A DNA stretch of 64,000 nucleotides from Promicromonospora thailandica (GTDB lineage Bacteria; Actinomycetota; Actinomycetes; Actinomycetales; Cellulomonadaceae): contig NZ_JAMTCS010000004.1 in assembly GCF_024171955.1 (NCBI RefSeq), positions 1 to 64,000 of the forward strand, read 5' to 3'. Of the stretch, positions 16,901-25,860 are shown piece by piece (within the stretch, counting starts at the first letter, position 1; each line of letters opens with the position of its first letter). The notes below the pieces were generated by a model. That model ran no database searches. It worked only from the letters and a program-made list of their open reading frames with translations, and had not been told where the DNA came from. The translations under genes and the position numbers were made by a program.

Positions 16901-17800
16901 CTAGCCGAGCGCGCGCGCCAGCTCGCGGAGCACGGCCACCACCGCCGCGGCGCCGGGCGCGCGCTCGGGGCGGGTCACGGCGACGGCGGCGCGGCCGAGC
17001 CAGGCCGGGTCGTCGACCGGCACCGTGACGACGCCGGCGGGCACGGCGGCCGCGGCGATCTCGGGCAGCGTCGTGATCCCGAGCCCGGCCGCGACGAGGC
17101 CGAGCCGTGCGTGCCACTCGCGTGCGGAGTACGCCACGCGCGGTGCCGGGAGCGTGGGCCAGGCGCCGAACTGCGGGTCGCCGCTCAGGCCCGTGCCGAC
17201 CACCCAGTCCTCGTCGGCGAGCTCGGCCACGGGAACCTGCTCCCACCCGGCGAACCGGTGGCCGCGCGCCACGGCGAGCAGCGACCGCCCGTCGACGAGG
17301 TGGTCGGTGCGCAGTCCGTCCAGGTCGTAGGCGGGCAGGTCCGCGCCGACGGCGACGACCGCGACGTCGAGGCGGCCGGCCCGCAGCTGCCGGAGCTGGG
17401 CGGGCGTGGACGCCTCCCGCAGGTCGACGGTCAGGCCGGGGTGCCGCTGCCGCAGGACGCCGACGGCGCAGGGGACGAGCACCCACGTGGCGGTCGGGAA
17501 GGCGCCGAGCACCACGCGGCCCGCGAGCCGGTCGGCGAGGCGCGCCAGGTCGGTCGGCACGGCGTCGATCTCGGCGAGCGCGGCGGCGGCGCGGCGCGCC
17601 ACCCGCTCCCCGGCCGGGGTCGGCGCGACGCCGCGGGCACCCCGGACGAACAGGGTCGCGCCCGCCGCGGCCTCGGCGGCCGCGACCTGGCGGGAGACGG
17701 CGGACTGCGTGTACCCGAGCAGGTCGGCGGTGGCCGTGAAGGACCCGGTGGCCACCACGGCCTGGACCACCCGCAGGGCGGTGACGGTGAGCTCGGCCAT
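16901..17800 (-). CDS. LysR-family transcriptional regulator
   Basis: A 299-residue LysR regulator. HTH residues about 3-62: LRVVQAVVATGSFTATADLLGYTQSAVSRQVAAAE. The co-inducer-binding domain starts near residue 90 (VVLGAFPTATWVLVP) and includes GLGITTLPEIAAAAV. It is divergent from an SDR gene with 88 bp between starts, a classic LysR-target layout. ATG at 17800 was chosen; another at 17818 adds six residues and neither has a strong ribosome site. Confidence 0.88.
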   Translation of the reverse strand: MAELTVTALRVVQAVVATGSFTATADLLGYTQSAVSRQVAAAEAAAGATLFVRGARGVAPTPAGERVARRAAAALAEIDAVPTDLARLADRLAGRVVLGAFPTATWVLVPCAVGVLRQRHPGLTVDLREASTPAQLRQLRAGRLDVAVVAVGADLPAYDLDGLRTDHLVDGRSLLAVARGHRFAGWEQVPVAELADEDWVVGTGLSGDPQFGAWPTLPAPRVAYSAREWHARLGLVAAGLGITTLPEIAAAAVPAGVVTVPVDDPAWLGRAAVAVTRPERAPGAAAVVAVLRELARALG

Positions 17801-17888
17801 GCGCCCATCATGAGCCATGCCGCGCCCGCATGTCTTGTGTGCGCAGGAGTCGCTGGTGGAATGCCTCGACGGGGCGCAGGGTGGAGGC

Positions 17889-18713
17889 ATGACAACACTC
17901 ACCTGGTTCATCACCGGAGCGGCCAAGGGCCTCGGGCGCGAGTGGGCCGAGGCGGCCCTCGACCGCGGCGACCGCGTCACGGCCACCGCGCGGGACGTCA
18001 GCGCTCTGGGGCCGCTCGTCGCGGCGTACGGCGACGCCGTCCTGCCCCTGCCCCTGGACGTCACGGACAAGGAGGCCGTGCGGTCGGCCGTCGGGCGGGC
18101 GGTCGAGCACTTCGGCCGGCTCGACGTCGTCGTGAACAACGCCGGGTACGGGCAGGTCGGCATGGTCGAGGAGCTCACCGAGCAGGAGCTGCGCGACCAG
18201 CTCGAGACCAACTTCTTCGGCACGGTCTGGGTCACCCAGGCGGTGCTGCCCGTGCTGCGGGCGCAGCGGTCCGGCAGGATCCTCCAGGTGACGAGCGAGG
18301 GCGGCGTGCGCGCCTTCCCCGGCTTCGGCGCCTACCACGCGTCCAAGTTCGCGGTGGAGGGCCTGTCCGAGTCGCTCGCGCAGGAGGTGGCGCCGTTCGG
18401 CGTGCACGTCGTCGACGTCGAGCCCGGGCCCTACGCGACCGGGTTCGGGCCGGGGCTGCGCGTCAGCGCCGAGCACCCCGACTACGCCGAGGTGCGGACC
18501 GCGACCGCGCCGCGGTTCGAGCTCGGCGACCCGCGGGCGACCCGCGCCGCGCTGCTGCGCGTGGTCGACGCGCCGGAGCCCCCGCGGCACGTCTTCCTCG
18601 GCAAGCCGTTCGCCGAGGTGGAGCGCCTCTACACCGAGCGCCTGGACACCTGGCGCGCGTGGCAGCCCGTCGCGCTGGAGGCCTTCGGCGCCGGGAGCCC
18701 GGTCGCTCCGTAG
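17889..18713 (+). CDS. Short-chain dehydrogenase/reductase (SDR)
   Basis: A 274-residue classical SDR, NAD(P)(H)-dependent. The cofactor loop is TGAAKGLGREWA (residues about 9-20), then NNAGYG at about 90, catalytic Ser in VTSEGGV and the YxxxK motif YHASK. GGAGG lies just before the ATG. Such proteins reduce or oxidise alcohol/carbonyl groups; the substrate is unknown. Regulation by the divergent LysR protein, and possibly by the following TetR gene, is inferred. Confidence 0.9.
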   Translation: MTTLTWFITGAAKGLGREWAEAALDRGDRVTATARDVSALGPLVAAYGDAVLPLPLDVTDKEAVRSAVGRAVEHFGRLDVVVNNAGYGQVGMVEELTEQELRDQLETNFFGTVWVTQAVLPVLRAQRSGRILQVTSEGGVRAFPGFGAYHASKFAVEGLSESLAQEVAPFGVHVVDVEPGPYATGFGPGLRVSAEHPDYAEVRTATAPRFELGDPRATRAALLRVVDAPEPPRHVFLGKPFAEVERLYTERLDTWRAWQPVALEAFGAGSPVAP

Positions 18714-18722
18714 CATGGGGCG

Positions 18723-19343
18723 ATGGCGGACGGCGAGGCACGCACGCGGGGACGGACCTACCGGAAGGGGTCGGCGCGGCGCGCGCAGATCCTGCTGAGC
18801 GCCATGGAGCTGTTCGCGCAGCGCGGCGTCGGGGCGTCGCTGCGTGCCATCGGCGAGGCGATCGGCGTCTCGCACGCCGCGCTGCGGTACTACTTCGCCC
18901 ACCGCGACGAGCTGCTCGTCGAGGTGTACCGCACCCACGAGCACCGGTCGCGGCAGGAGCCGCCCGGTCCCGGTGCGCTGTCGGCGGTGGGGCTGATGGA
19001 GCGCAGCGCCGAGCGGAACCGGTCGATCCCCGGCCTGGTCGAGCTGTACGCGACGCTGACCACCGACGCCCTGCGGGCCGAGCAGCACCCCGAGACCCAC
19101 CGGTTCGTGCACGAGCGGTTCCGGCGGGTGCGGGCCGACCTCGCCGAGCGGGTCCGGGCCGGGCAGGCCGCGGGCGCCGTCCCGGCCGACATCGACCCGT
19201 CCGACGCCGCGGCCCTGGTGGCCGCGGCGTCGGACGGTCTGCAGCTGCAGTGGCTGCTCGACCCCGAGAGCGTGGACGTGCGCCGGTCCCTCGCGCTGCT
19301 GGAGCGGCTGCTGCCGGGCCCGGCGGCCGACCCCGCGCCCTAG
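18723..19343 (+). CDS. TetR-family transcriptional regulator
   Basis: A 206-residue TetR/AcrR regulator. After a basic N-terminus the HTH region runs RAQILLSAMELFAQRGV, then SLRAIGEAIGVSHAALRYYFAHRDEL (residues about 20-66). The C-terminal ligand-binding half has the TetR_C helix pattern ending in ADGLQLQWLLDPE-like sequence. It starts 9 bp after the SDR stop, so they are probably one transcript. Its last four bases overlap the 3' end of the convergent dehydrogenase gene. Confidence 0.88.
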   Translation: MADGEARTRGRTYRKGSARRAQILLSAMELFAQRGVGASLRAIGEAIGVSHAALRYYFAHRDELLVEVYRTHEHRSRQEPPGPGALSAVGLMERSAERNRSIPGLVELYATLTTDALRAEQHPETHRFVHERFRRVRADLAERVRAGQAAGAVPADIDPSDAAALVAAASDGLQLQWLLDPESVDVRRSLALLERLLPGPAADPAP

Positions 19344-20434
19344 CTCGGCACGGTCGGGTCCCAGCCCTCCGGGAGCGGCGCGACCGGCGGCACGGCCGAG
19401 CCGATCTCGACCGCGCTGCCCGTGGCCGCGGCGTCCTGGACGCCGAGCAGGATGTCCAGCACGTGCGCCGCGACGGCCCCCGAGGCCCGCTCGGTGCCGC
19501 CGTCGCGGATCGAGCGCACGAGGTCCACGACCCCGGCCCCTCGGCCGAGCTCGGGGCCCTCGGCGGGCAGGGCCGTCGGCTCCTCGGAGCCGTAGCGCCA
19601 CAGCGTGGAGCCGCCGTCGAACGCGTTCGGGTCGGGCAGCACGAGGGTGCCGTCGGTGCCGTTGACCTCGACGAACCCGTTGCGCGGCAGGGCGTGCTGG
19701 AACGAGAACGTCGACTGCGCGGAGCGCCCCTCGCCGAACTCGATCAGGGCGGCGTGGTGCGTGGGCACCTCGACGGGGAACACCTCGCCCGCCCGGGGGC
19801 CGCTGCCGATGGTGCGCGTGGTGCGCGAGGTGGAGGCCACGGCCTGGACCCGGGTCGCCGACCCGAACACGTGCACCAGCGTGGTCACGTAGTACGGCCC
19901 CATGTCGAGCAGCGGGCCGCCGCCCAGGGCGAACAGGAAGTCGGGGCTCGGGTGCCACGACTCCGGGCCGGGCACGTGGAACATCGTGGTGGCCGTCAGC
20001 GGCTCGCCGATGTCGCCGCGCGCGATCGCCCGCAGCGCCGTCTGCACGCCCGCGCCCAGCACGGTGTCCGGGGCGCACGCGACGCGCAGGCCGCGGTCCG
20101 CGGCGTCCGCCAGGAGCGCCGCCGCGGCGTCCCGGTCGAGGGCGAGCGGCTTCTCGCTCCACACGTGCTTGCCCGCGGCCAGGATGCGGTGCCCGACCTC
20201 GGCGTGCACCGCCGGGACGGTGAGGTTGACGACCACGTCGATGTGGTCCCGGGCCAGCAGCTCGTCCACCGTGCCCGACGCCGGCACGCCGTAGGCCTGC
20301 GCCTGGGCGGCGGCCCGGTCGAGGTCGAGGTCGGCGACGAACCGCACCTCGACGTCGGGGAACCGCGTGAGGTTCGCCAGGTACTGGTTCGAGATGTTGC
20401 CGGCCCCGACCACGCCGACGCCCGCGGCGGTCAC
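19340..20434 (-). CDS. Gfo/Idh/MocA-family oxidoreductase
   Basis: A 364-residue NAD(P)-dependent sugar dehydrogenase-like protein. The N-terminal Rossmann motif is GVVGAGNISNQYL (residues about 6-18). The family signature HVWSEKPLALD gives the EKP motif with the conserved Lys near residue 95. The C-terminal alpha/beta domain carries GGPLLDMGPYYVTTLVHVFG, typical of the family. The GTG start overlaps the stop of the sugar-isomerase gene by 4 bp (GTGA), so the two enzymes are coupled and probably oxidise and isomerise the same sugar or inositol. Confidence 0.88.
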   Translation of the reverse strand: MTAAGVGVVGAGNISNQYLANLTRFPDVEVRFVADLDLDRAAAQAQAYGVPASGTVDELLARDHIDVVVNLTVPAVHAEVGHRILAAGKHVWSEKPLALDRDAAAALLADAADRGLRVACAPDTVLGAGVQTALRAIARGDIGEPLTATTMFHVPGPESWHPSPDFLFALGGGPLLDMGPYYVTTLVHVFGSATRVQAVASTSRTTRTIGSGPRAGEVFPVEVPTHHAALIEFGEGRSAQSTFSFQHALPRNGFVEVNGTDGTLVLPDPNAFDGGSTLWRYGSEEPTALPAEGPELGRGAGVVDLVRSIRDGGTERASGAVAAHVLDILLGVQDAAATGSAVEIGSAVPPVAPLPEGWDPTVPS

Positions 20435-21186
20435 CGGTCGTGCTCCGTGAGCCACGCGAGCGACCCGGCGATGCCCTCGAACACGTCGCCGCGGTAGGCG
20501 TCGAACTCGATCACGCGCGTGGCCGCCGGGGCGGCCGTCAGGATCGCGGGCACGTCCACCTCGCCGGCGCCCAAGGGCTGCTGCCGCTCGACGTCGCCGT
20601 CGAGCGTGCCGTCCTTGACGTGGATCAGGCGCACGCGGTCGCCGAGCGCCGCGAGCAGGGCCGGGGTGTCGGCCCCGCCGACGGCCGCCCAGTAGGTGTC
20701 GACCTCCAGCACCACCTCGGGCGCGAGGCGGTCGGCGAGCAGCTCCAGCGCGTGCCGGCCGTCGAGGCGCGCGCTCAGCTCCCACGCGTGGTTGTGGTAC
20801 CCGAACGCCAGCCCCCGCTCGGCGGCCAGGGGCGCCAGCGCGTTGAGCCGGTCGGCGAGCCGGGCCACCTGGTCGGCGGTCTGCCACCGGTCGGCCGGCA
20901 CGTACGGGTCGATGACGGTGGCCATGCCGAGGGCGGCGGCCGCGTCGAGGACCGCCCCGGGGTCCTCCGCGTCCAGCACGGGCGCGTGGCCCGACGGCGC
21001 GGTCACGCCCGCCGCGGCGAACGCGCGCCGGTACTCGTCGGTGCGCTCGTGGAACGCGTACGGCTCCACGTGCGAGAGCCCGGTCTCGGCCAGGCGCGCC
21101 ACGGCGCCGGCCAGGTCGTCCGCTATCGCGTCGCGGACCGAGTAGAGCTGGACGGAGACTGTCGGTATCGACGTCGGCATCGGCAT
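20431..21186 (-). CDS. Sugar phosphate isomerase/epimerase (xylose-isomerase-like TIM barrel)
   Basis: A 251-residue AP-endonuclease-2/xylose-isomerase-like TIM barrel. Recognisable parts: VSVQLYSVRDAIADDL at the N-terminus, GLSHVEPYAF, GYHNHAWEL with metal-site residues, LEVDTYWA with a metal-binding Glu/Asp, IHVKDGT and FDAY near the end. These bind a divalent metal for ketose-aldose interconversion or epimerisation. The ATG at 21186 has GGGAG about 4 nt upstream; a second ATG at 21180 is possible. It forms a two-gene operon with the Gfo/Idh gene. Confidence 0.86.
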   Translation of the reverse strand: MPMPTSIPTVSVQLYSVRDAIADDLAGAVARLAETGLSHVEPYAFHERTDEYRRAFAAAGVTAPSGHAPVLDAEDPGAVLDAAAALGMATVIDPYVPADRWQTADQVARLADRLNALAPLAAERGLAFGYHNHAWELSARLDGRHALELLADRLAPEVVLEVDTYWAAVGGADTPALLAALGDRVRLIHVKDGTLDGDVERQQPLGAGEVDVPAILTAAPAATRVIEFDAYRGDVFEGIAGSLAWLTEHDR

Positions 21187-21266
21187 GGAACTCCCTTGTT
21201 CGAGGCCTGGCGCGACGATCGTAGTGGCGAAATTCTTACAGTGGAAGGTTTTTCCGCCCGCGAGCT

Positions 21267-22073
21267 TCACCCGGCGATCTCGAGCCACCACTCCAGGCGC
21301 CCACCGCCGTCGAGGTGCGCCACGCGGTCCTGGCCGGCACGGTCACGGTTGGTCTCCGCGCCGAGCAGCGGCTCGAGGCCGATCGAGCGGTAGGGGGCGC
21401 CGTCGGGCCAGCCGCCCAGGTTGCGCCACACCACCAGGGACACGGGCGCGTCGGACGGCGTGCCCCACCGCAGCCGCAGCCGGTCGGCGCCGTCGACGAC
21501 GTCCACCCGGTCCGTCGCGACGACGGCGCACCGGGCGGTGCCGTCGTCCGGGCCGAGGGCGTCGAGGGGAACTCCCCCGGCGTCGGGCCAGGTGGCGGGG
21601 GTCGTGTCGCCGGGATTCGGCCACTCGACGACCAGCACGTCCGGGGTGCCGGGGACCTCCAGGCGGGCGCCGGGGCCGACGTCGAGCAGGAGGTGGACGG
21701 CGTGCAGCACCGGGGCGGCGGGCGGGCCGGTGACCGTGTAGCCGGCGCGGACCGTGCCGTCGTGCGTGGTGAGGCGGCGGGTCAGGGCGAGGTCGCCGGC
21801 CTCGACCCGGGCCGCCGGCCCCGACGGCGTCCAGGGCCGGGACCACACCTCGCCGTGGTCGCTCGGGCCGTTGATGGTGGGGAAGCACTCCTCGCCGCCG
21901 CCCGCGTCGACGAACGGGTCGCCGGGCGCCACCGTGGCCCGGGCCGCGGCCGGGACGCGGGGGTTGCGCCAGAGCCACTCCCGGTCCGGGGTGGCGAGGG
22001 AGGTCCAGCGGCCGCCCAGGGCCAGGTCGGTGCGGACCATCAGCGGCCGGGCCGGCGTCCTCGGTTCGGTCAT
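21267..22073 (-). CDS. Aldose 1-epimerase / mutarotase-like protein
   Basis: A 268-residue beta-rich protein resembling the galactose-mutarotase superfamily: LGGRWTSLATPDREWLWRNP near the N-terminus, CFPTINGPSDHGEVWSRPW with candidate His, and WRNLGGWPDGAPYRSIGLEP near the C-terminus (the latter pattern with Glu is common in mutarotase-like proteins). It would interconvert alpha and beta anomers of the released galactose. The start is 10 bp below the GH36 stop, so it closes the alpha-galactoside operon. Confidence 0.75.
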   Translation of the reverse strand: MTEPRTPARPLMVRTDLALGGRWTSLATPDREWLWRNPRVPAAARATVAPGDPFVDAGGGEECFPTINGPSDHGEVWSRPWTPSGPAARVEAGDLALTRRLTTHDGTVRAGYTVTGPPAAPVLHAVHLLLDVGPGARLEVPGTPDVLVVEWPNPGDTTPATWPDAGGVPLDALGPDDGTARCAVVATDRVDVVDGADRLRLRWGTPSDAPVSLVVWRNLGGWPDGAPYRSIGLEPLLGAETNRDRAGQDRVAHLDGGGRLEWWLEIAG

Positions 22074-22083
22074 GCCCGCATCC

Positions 22084-24141
22084 TCACAGCCGGTCCAGGA
22101 TCACGACGTCGCAGTCCGTCCACGTCCACGGCACCGTGAGCCCGTCGGACGCCAGCTCCGTACCGGTGCGGGTCTCGCCGGTGCCCCGCACGCGGTAGCG
22201 GGCGTCCGGGGCCAGGTCGCGCAGGCGCACCGTGAAGGGGTCGTCGGCGGCGGGCCGCCGCCAGGCCAGCAGCACGACGGTGCCGGGTCCGGTGTACTGC
22301 ACCGCGCACGCGTCCTCGGCGGGCCGGCCGTGCCGGCGGACCCGACCGGTGTGCAGCACGGGCCGGAGCGAGCGGTAGAGGTCCACGAACGATCGCGCGC
22401 GGCGGCGGGTCTCGCCGTCCCAGGCCAGGAGATCGGCCCCGATCCCCAGGACCCCCGCCATCGCGACCACGAACCGGAGCTCCGGGCTCGCCGGGGCGTC
22501 GTCCCGGTCAGGGTCGCGCAGGTCGGGCAGGTCGGTGACCCACGAGCTCATGGTCCAGGCGGGCAGCACGCCCAGGAAGCCGTGCTGGATCGCCAGGCGG
22601 TCGCGCGGCCCGGTCTCGTCGCTGGGCCAGACCACGTCGGTGCGGGCGAGCACGGCATGGTCGATGCGTCCGCCGCCGCCCGCGCACGCCTCGACGGTGA
22701 CGTGCGGGAACTCGGCCCGCAGGGCGTCGAGCACGCGGTAGTAGGCCTGGGTGTGCCGCCAGGACCAGTCGTCACCACCCGGGGCCGTGACCCCGCCGTC
22801 GGCGATGGAGCGGTTCATGTCCCACTTCAGGTAGCTGATGTCGGTCTCGGTGAGCAGCCGGCGCAGCGTGCCGAGCACCCACTGCTCGACCTCGGGCAGG
22901 CCCAGGTTCAGCACGTACTGGTGGCGCAGCGTCTCCAGGGGGCGCCCGGCCACGTGGTGCGCCCACCCAGGGTGCGCGCGGTACAGGTCGCTGTCCGGGC
23001 TCACGGCCTCGGGCTCGACCCACAGGCCGAACCGCAGGCCGAGCGCGCGGACGCCGTCGGCGAGCGGGCCGAGCCCGTCCGGGTTGCGGTCGGTGTCGAC
23101 GTCCCAGTCCCCCAGCGCGGCCCGGTCGCTCGTGCGGCCGCGGAACCAGCCGTCGTCGACCACGAAGACCTCGGCGCCCACCTCGGCCGCCGCCTGCGCG
23201 AGCCGGAGCTGGTGCTCCACGCGGACGTCGAACGTGGTGGCGAACCACGAGTTGTAGACGACGGGCCGGTGCTCGGGGCCCCGCGTCCGGGCCAGGGTCG
23301 CCTGGTAGGCGTGCCAGGCCTGGGCCAGGTCGTCGGCGTCGCCCTCGACGCGCACCCCGGCCAGGGTGGGCGTGGTCAGGGTGCCGCCCGGCTCCAGGGT
23401 GAGGATGCCCGACTCGTCGTCGGGCCCGGCCGAGACCCGCACGTGGTCGGAGAAGGGGACGGCGTCGAGCGCCATGCGCCACGAGCCGCTGTACGCGAGC
23501 GCGACGCCGTACCGTGCGCCGCCGTCCGCCGGGACCACCGTGACCACGGGCGCGTACGTGTGGCTCGTGATGCCCTGCCTGCTGCCGATGCTGAGCGTGC
23601 CTGCCCCGAGCGTGGCCCGGAACGGCGTGAGCTCGCGCGACCACGCGCCACCGAGCAGGTCCACGTGCGCCTCGCCCTGAACCGGGACGTTGAAGGTCCC
23701 GCCCCAGCCGCGCAGCAGCTCGACCGGCTGGTCCGAGCGGTTGCGCAGCTCTGCCCACTTCTCCACGACGTCGTGGGCCGGGTGGGTGCGCAGGTGCAGC
23801 GTCACGTCCAGCCCGAGCCCGGGGTCGGTCAGCGGGCAGACCAGGTGGGTGCCGCCGGCGTCGTCCCGGGTGAGCGAGACCTCGCCGGAGACGGTGAGGC
23901 GGGCGCCCCGGGCGCCGTCGGCGCGGCGCACCACGAGCTCGGCGCCGTGCACGTTGCGGGTGCCGAGGGCCGTGGCCTCCAGGGGCAGCAGGTCGAGGTC
24001 GGCCTCGAACGACGACGTCGCCGCGACCGGCGCCACCGCCTCCCCGGCAGAGGGCCCCCAGCCGACCGTGACCAGCCCGGCCTCGCGCGGGGCGAGGCCG
24101 ACGACGTACTGACCCGTGCGGGTCGGGAGGGTCCAGGTCAC
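22084..24141 (-). CDS. Alpha-galactosidase, GH36 family
   Basis: A 685-residue intracellular enzyme of normal GH36 length with no signal peptide. An N-terminal beta-sandwich (about 1-270) is followed by the TIM barrel. Diagnostic motifs: NSWFATTFDV, the metal-free acidic pair VVDDGWF, KWDMNR with nucleophile Asp441, EACAGGGGRIDH and the acid/base region WPSDETGP with Asp508. It hydrolyses terminal alpha-1,6 galactose from raffinose, melibiose or related sugars, probably brought in by the coupled importer. The GTG at 24141 overlaps the permease stop (GTGA) and is the only start that fits the operon. Confidence 0.92.
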   Translation of the reverse strand: MTWTLPTRTGQYVVGLAPREAGLVTVGWGPSAGEAVAPVAATSSFEADLDLLPLEATALGTRNVHGAELVVRRADGARGARLTVSGEVSLTRDDAGGTHLVCPLTDPGLGLDVTLHLRTHPAHDVVEKWAELRNRSDQPVELLRGWGGTFNVPVQGEAHVDLLGGAWSRELTPFRATLGAGTLSIGSRQGITSHTYAPVVTVVPADGGARYGVALAYSGSWRMALDAVPFSDHVRVSAGPDDESGILTLEPGGTLTTPTLAGVRVEGDADDLAQAWHAYQATLARTRGPEHRPVVYNSWFATTFDVRVEHQLRLAQAAAEVGAEVFVVDDGWFRGRTSDRAALGDWDVDTDRNPDGLGPLADGVRALGLRFGLWVEPEAVSPDSDLYRAHPGWAHHVAGRPLETLRHQYVLNLGLPEVEQWVLGTLRRLLTETDISYLKWDMNRSIADGGVTAPGGDDWSWRHTQAYYRVLDALRAEFPHVTVEACAGGGGRIDHAVLARTDVVWPSDETGPRDRLAIQHGFLGVLPAWTMSSWVTDLPDLRDPDRDDAPASPELRFVVAMAGVLGIGADLLAWDGETRRRARSFVDLYRSLRPVLHTGRVRRHGRPAEDACAVQYTGPGTVVLLAWRRPAADDPFTVRLRDLAPDARYRVRGTGETRTGTELASDGLTVPWTWTDCDVVILDRL

Positions 24142-24983
24142 TTGTTGGCTCCTACGAGAAGGCCGGACACGAACTGCTTCTGGAACAGGAAGAACACGAT
24201 CGCGGTCGGCACGGCCGCGATCAGCGAGCCCGCCGCGACCACGTTCCACGCGCTGGAGAACCCGCCCTGCAGGTTGAGCAGGGCCGCCGTGATCGGGAAC
24301 TTCGCCTCGGTGCGCAGCACCGTCATCGCCCAGATCAGGTCGTTGAAGATCCAGGTGGTGGCCAGGGCCGCGAGCGCCGCGAGCGACGGCCGGGACAGGG
24401 GCAGCACGATGCGCCAGAAGATGCCGCCGGGCCCGGCTCCGTCGAGCCGCGCGGCCTCGAAGACCTCGTTCGGGAGGCCGCGCATGAACCCGTGCAGCAC
24501 GAAGGTGTAGAAGCCGATGCCGAACCCGACCTGGACCACGACGAGCGCGGTGAGGGTGTCGCCGATGCCGAGGGCGGCCGTGATGGACGCGACCGGGACG
24601 AGCAGGATCTGCGGGGGCAGCAGGTTGCCGGCGAGCATGGTGAGCAGGACGGTGCGGCGCAGCGGGATGTCGAACCGGCTCAGCGCGTAGGCGGCGAAGG
24701 ACGACAGGGCGAGCGAGGCGACGACGGCGCACGCGGTGACCAGCACGCTGTTGCCGAGCGAGCGGAGCACGCCGCCCTGGGTGAGCGCGGTGGTGAAGCC
24801 GTCGAGGCTGAACGACGCCGGGAGCGCGCCGAGGCCGCGGCCGGCGATGTCGTCGTAGGAGCGGACGGCGACGAACAGCACGAACACGATGGGGCTGAGC
24901 CACAGCAGCGTGACGGGCACCATCGCGACGTGCAGCCACGGGGAGCGGGCGGGCCGCGGACGGCGGAGGGCCTGGGTGGTCAT
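24138..24983 (-). CDS. Alpha-galactoside ABC transporter permease, MalG-like
   Basis: A 281-residue permease with about six membrane helices and the EAA loop FEAARLDGAGPGGIFWRIVL (about residues 176-195). The C-terminus KQFVSGLLVGANK is typical of the MalG/RafG type. It sits 1 bp beyond the MalF-like stop and overlaps the GH36 start. No ATPase gene is nearby. Confidence 0.92.
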   Translation of the reverse strand: MTTQALRRPRPARSPWLHVAMVPVTLLWLSPIVFVLFVAVRSYDDIAGRGLGALPASFSLDGFTTALTQGGVLRSLGNSVLVTACAVVASLALSSFAAYALSRFDIPLRRTVLLTMLAGNLLPPQILLVPVASITAALGIGDTLTALVVVQVGFGIGFYTFVLHGFMRGLPNEVFEAARLDGAGPGGIFWRIVLPLSRPSLAALAALATTWIFNDLIWAMTVLRTEAKFPITAALLNLQGGFSSAWNVVAAGSLIAAVPTAIVFFLFQKQFVSGLLVGANK

Positions 24984-24984
24984 G

Positions 24985-25860
24985 TCAGTCCTCCGTCCGG
25001 GCCTGGCGGGCGAGGTAGGTGATGATGAAGCCGATCGCGAGCGCGAAGATGACCACGGCGATGGCGGAGGCGTAGCCGAGGTTCCCCGTGGTGAACGCCT
25101 GCTGGAACATGTAGGTGCTCAGGAGCTGGGTCTCGTTGTAGGGGCCACCGCGGGTCATGGCCCAGACGATGTCGAAGGTGCGCAGCGAGTCGATGACGGT
25201 GACGGCGAAGACGACCATGTTCACGCCGCGCAGCTGCGGCATGACGATGCGCCAGAACCGCTGCCACGCGTTCGCGCCGTCGACGGCGGCGGCCTCCTCC
25301 AGCGTGCCGTCGGTGCCCTTGAGGCCGGCCAGGTACAGCACCATGATGTAGCCGACCTGGCGCCAGACGGCGGCGATCAGCACGGCCCAGAGGGCGACGG
25401 CGGGGTCGGCGAGCCACTGCCGTTCCAGGTGCTCGAGGCCGAGCACGCCGAGGGCGCCGTTGACCGGCCCGTCCGGTGCGTACATGACGCGCCAGAACAG
25501 GCCGCTGACGGCGAGCGAGACGACCATGGGCAGGTAGATCGCGCTGCGGTACAGGCTCACCAGGGGGCCGGGCTTGTTCAGGGTGACCGCGAGGACGAGG
25601 CCGCCCACCACGGACAGGCCGCCGAACCCGAGCACCCAGACCACGTTGTTGCGCAGCGCGGTCAGGAAGATCGGGTCGGCGGCCAGGTCGCGGAAGTTCT
25701 GCAGGCCCACGGGCTCGGCCAGGCCGATCCCGTCCCAGCGGGTCAGCGCGAGCGAGAACGAGTTCGCCGCAGGCCAGAACACCCAGAACGCCTCGACCAC
25801 GAACGGGACCGCCAGGAACACCCAGACGAGCAGCGGGACGCGTGCGAGTCGCCTGCTCAC
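24985..25860 (-). CDS. Alpha-galactoside ABC transporter permease, MalF-like
   Basis: A 291-residue permease with six predicted membrane segments and EAA loop EEAAAVDGANAWQRFWRIVM. The GTG start overlaps the binding-protein stop by 4 bp. The hydrophobic N-terminus LLVWVFLAVPFVVEAFWVFW enters the membrane after only eight residues. Cargo assignment to alpha-galactosides rests on the GH36 neighbour. Confidence 0.92.
   Translation of the reverse strand: MSRRLARVPLLVWVFLAVPFVVEAFWVFWPAANSFSLALTRWDGIGLAEPVGLQNFRDLAADPIFLTALRNNVVWVLGFGGLSVVGGLVLAVTLNKPGPLVSLYRSAIYLPMVVSLAVSGLFWRVMYAPDGPVNGALGVLGLEHLERQWLADPAVALWAVLIAAVWRQVGYIMVLYLAGLKGTDGTLEEAAAVDGANAWQRFWRIVMPQLRGVNMVVFAVTVIDSLRTFDIVWAMTRGGPYNETQLLSTYMFQQAFTTGNLGYASAIAVVIFALAIGFIITYLARQARTED

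Noticed and set aside
21187-21266. Strong promoter with TTCCAC and TACGAT, 17 bp apart, before the sugar isomerase
   Set aside because: The -35-like box matches the consensus poorly; an AT-richer stretch is present, but I cannot support a specific promoter call.
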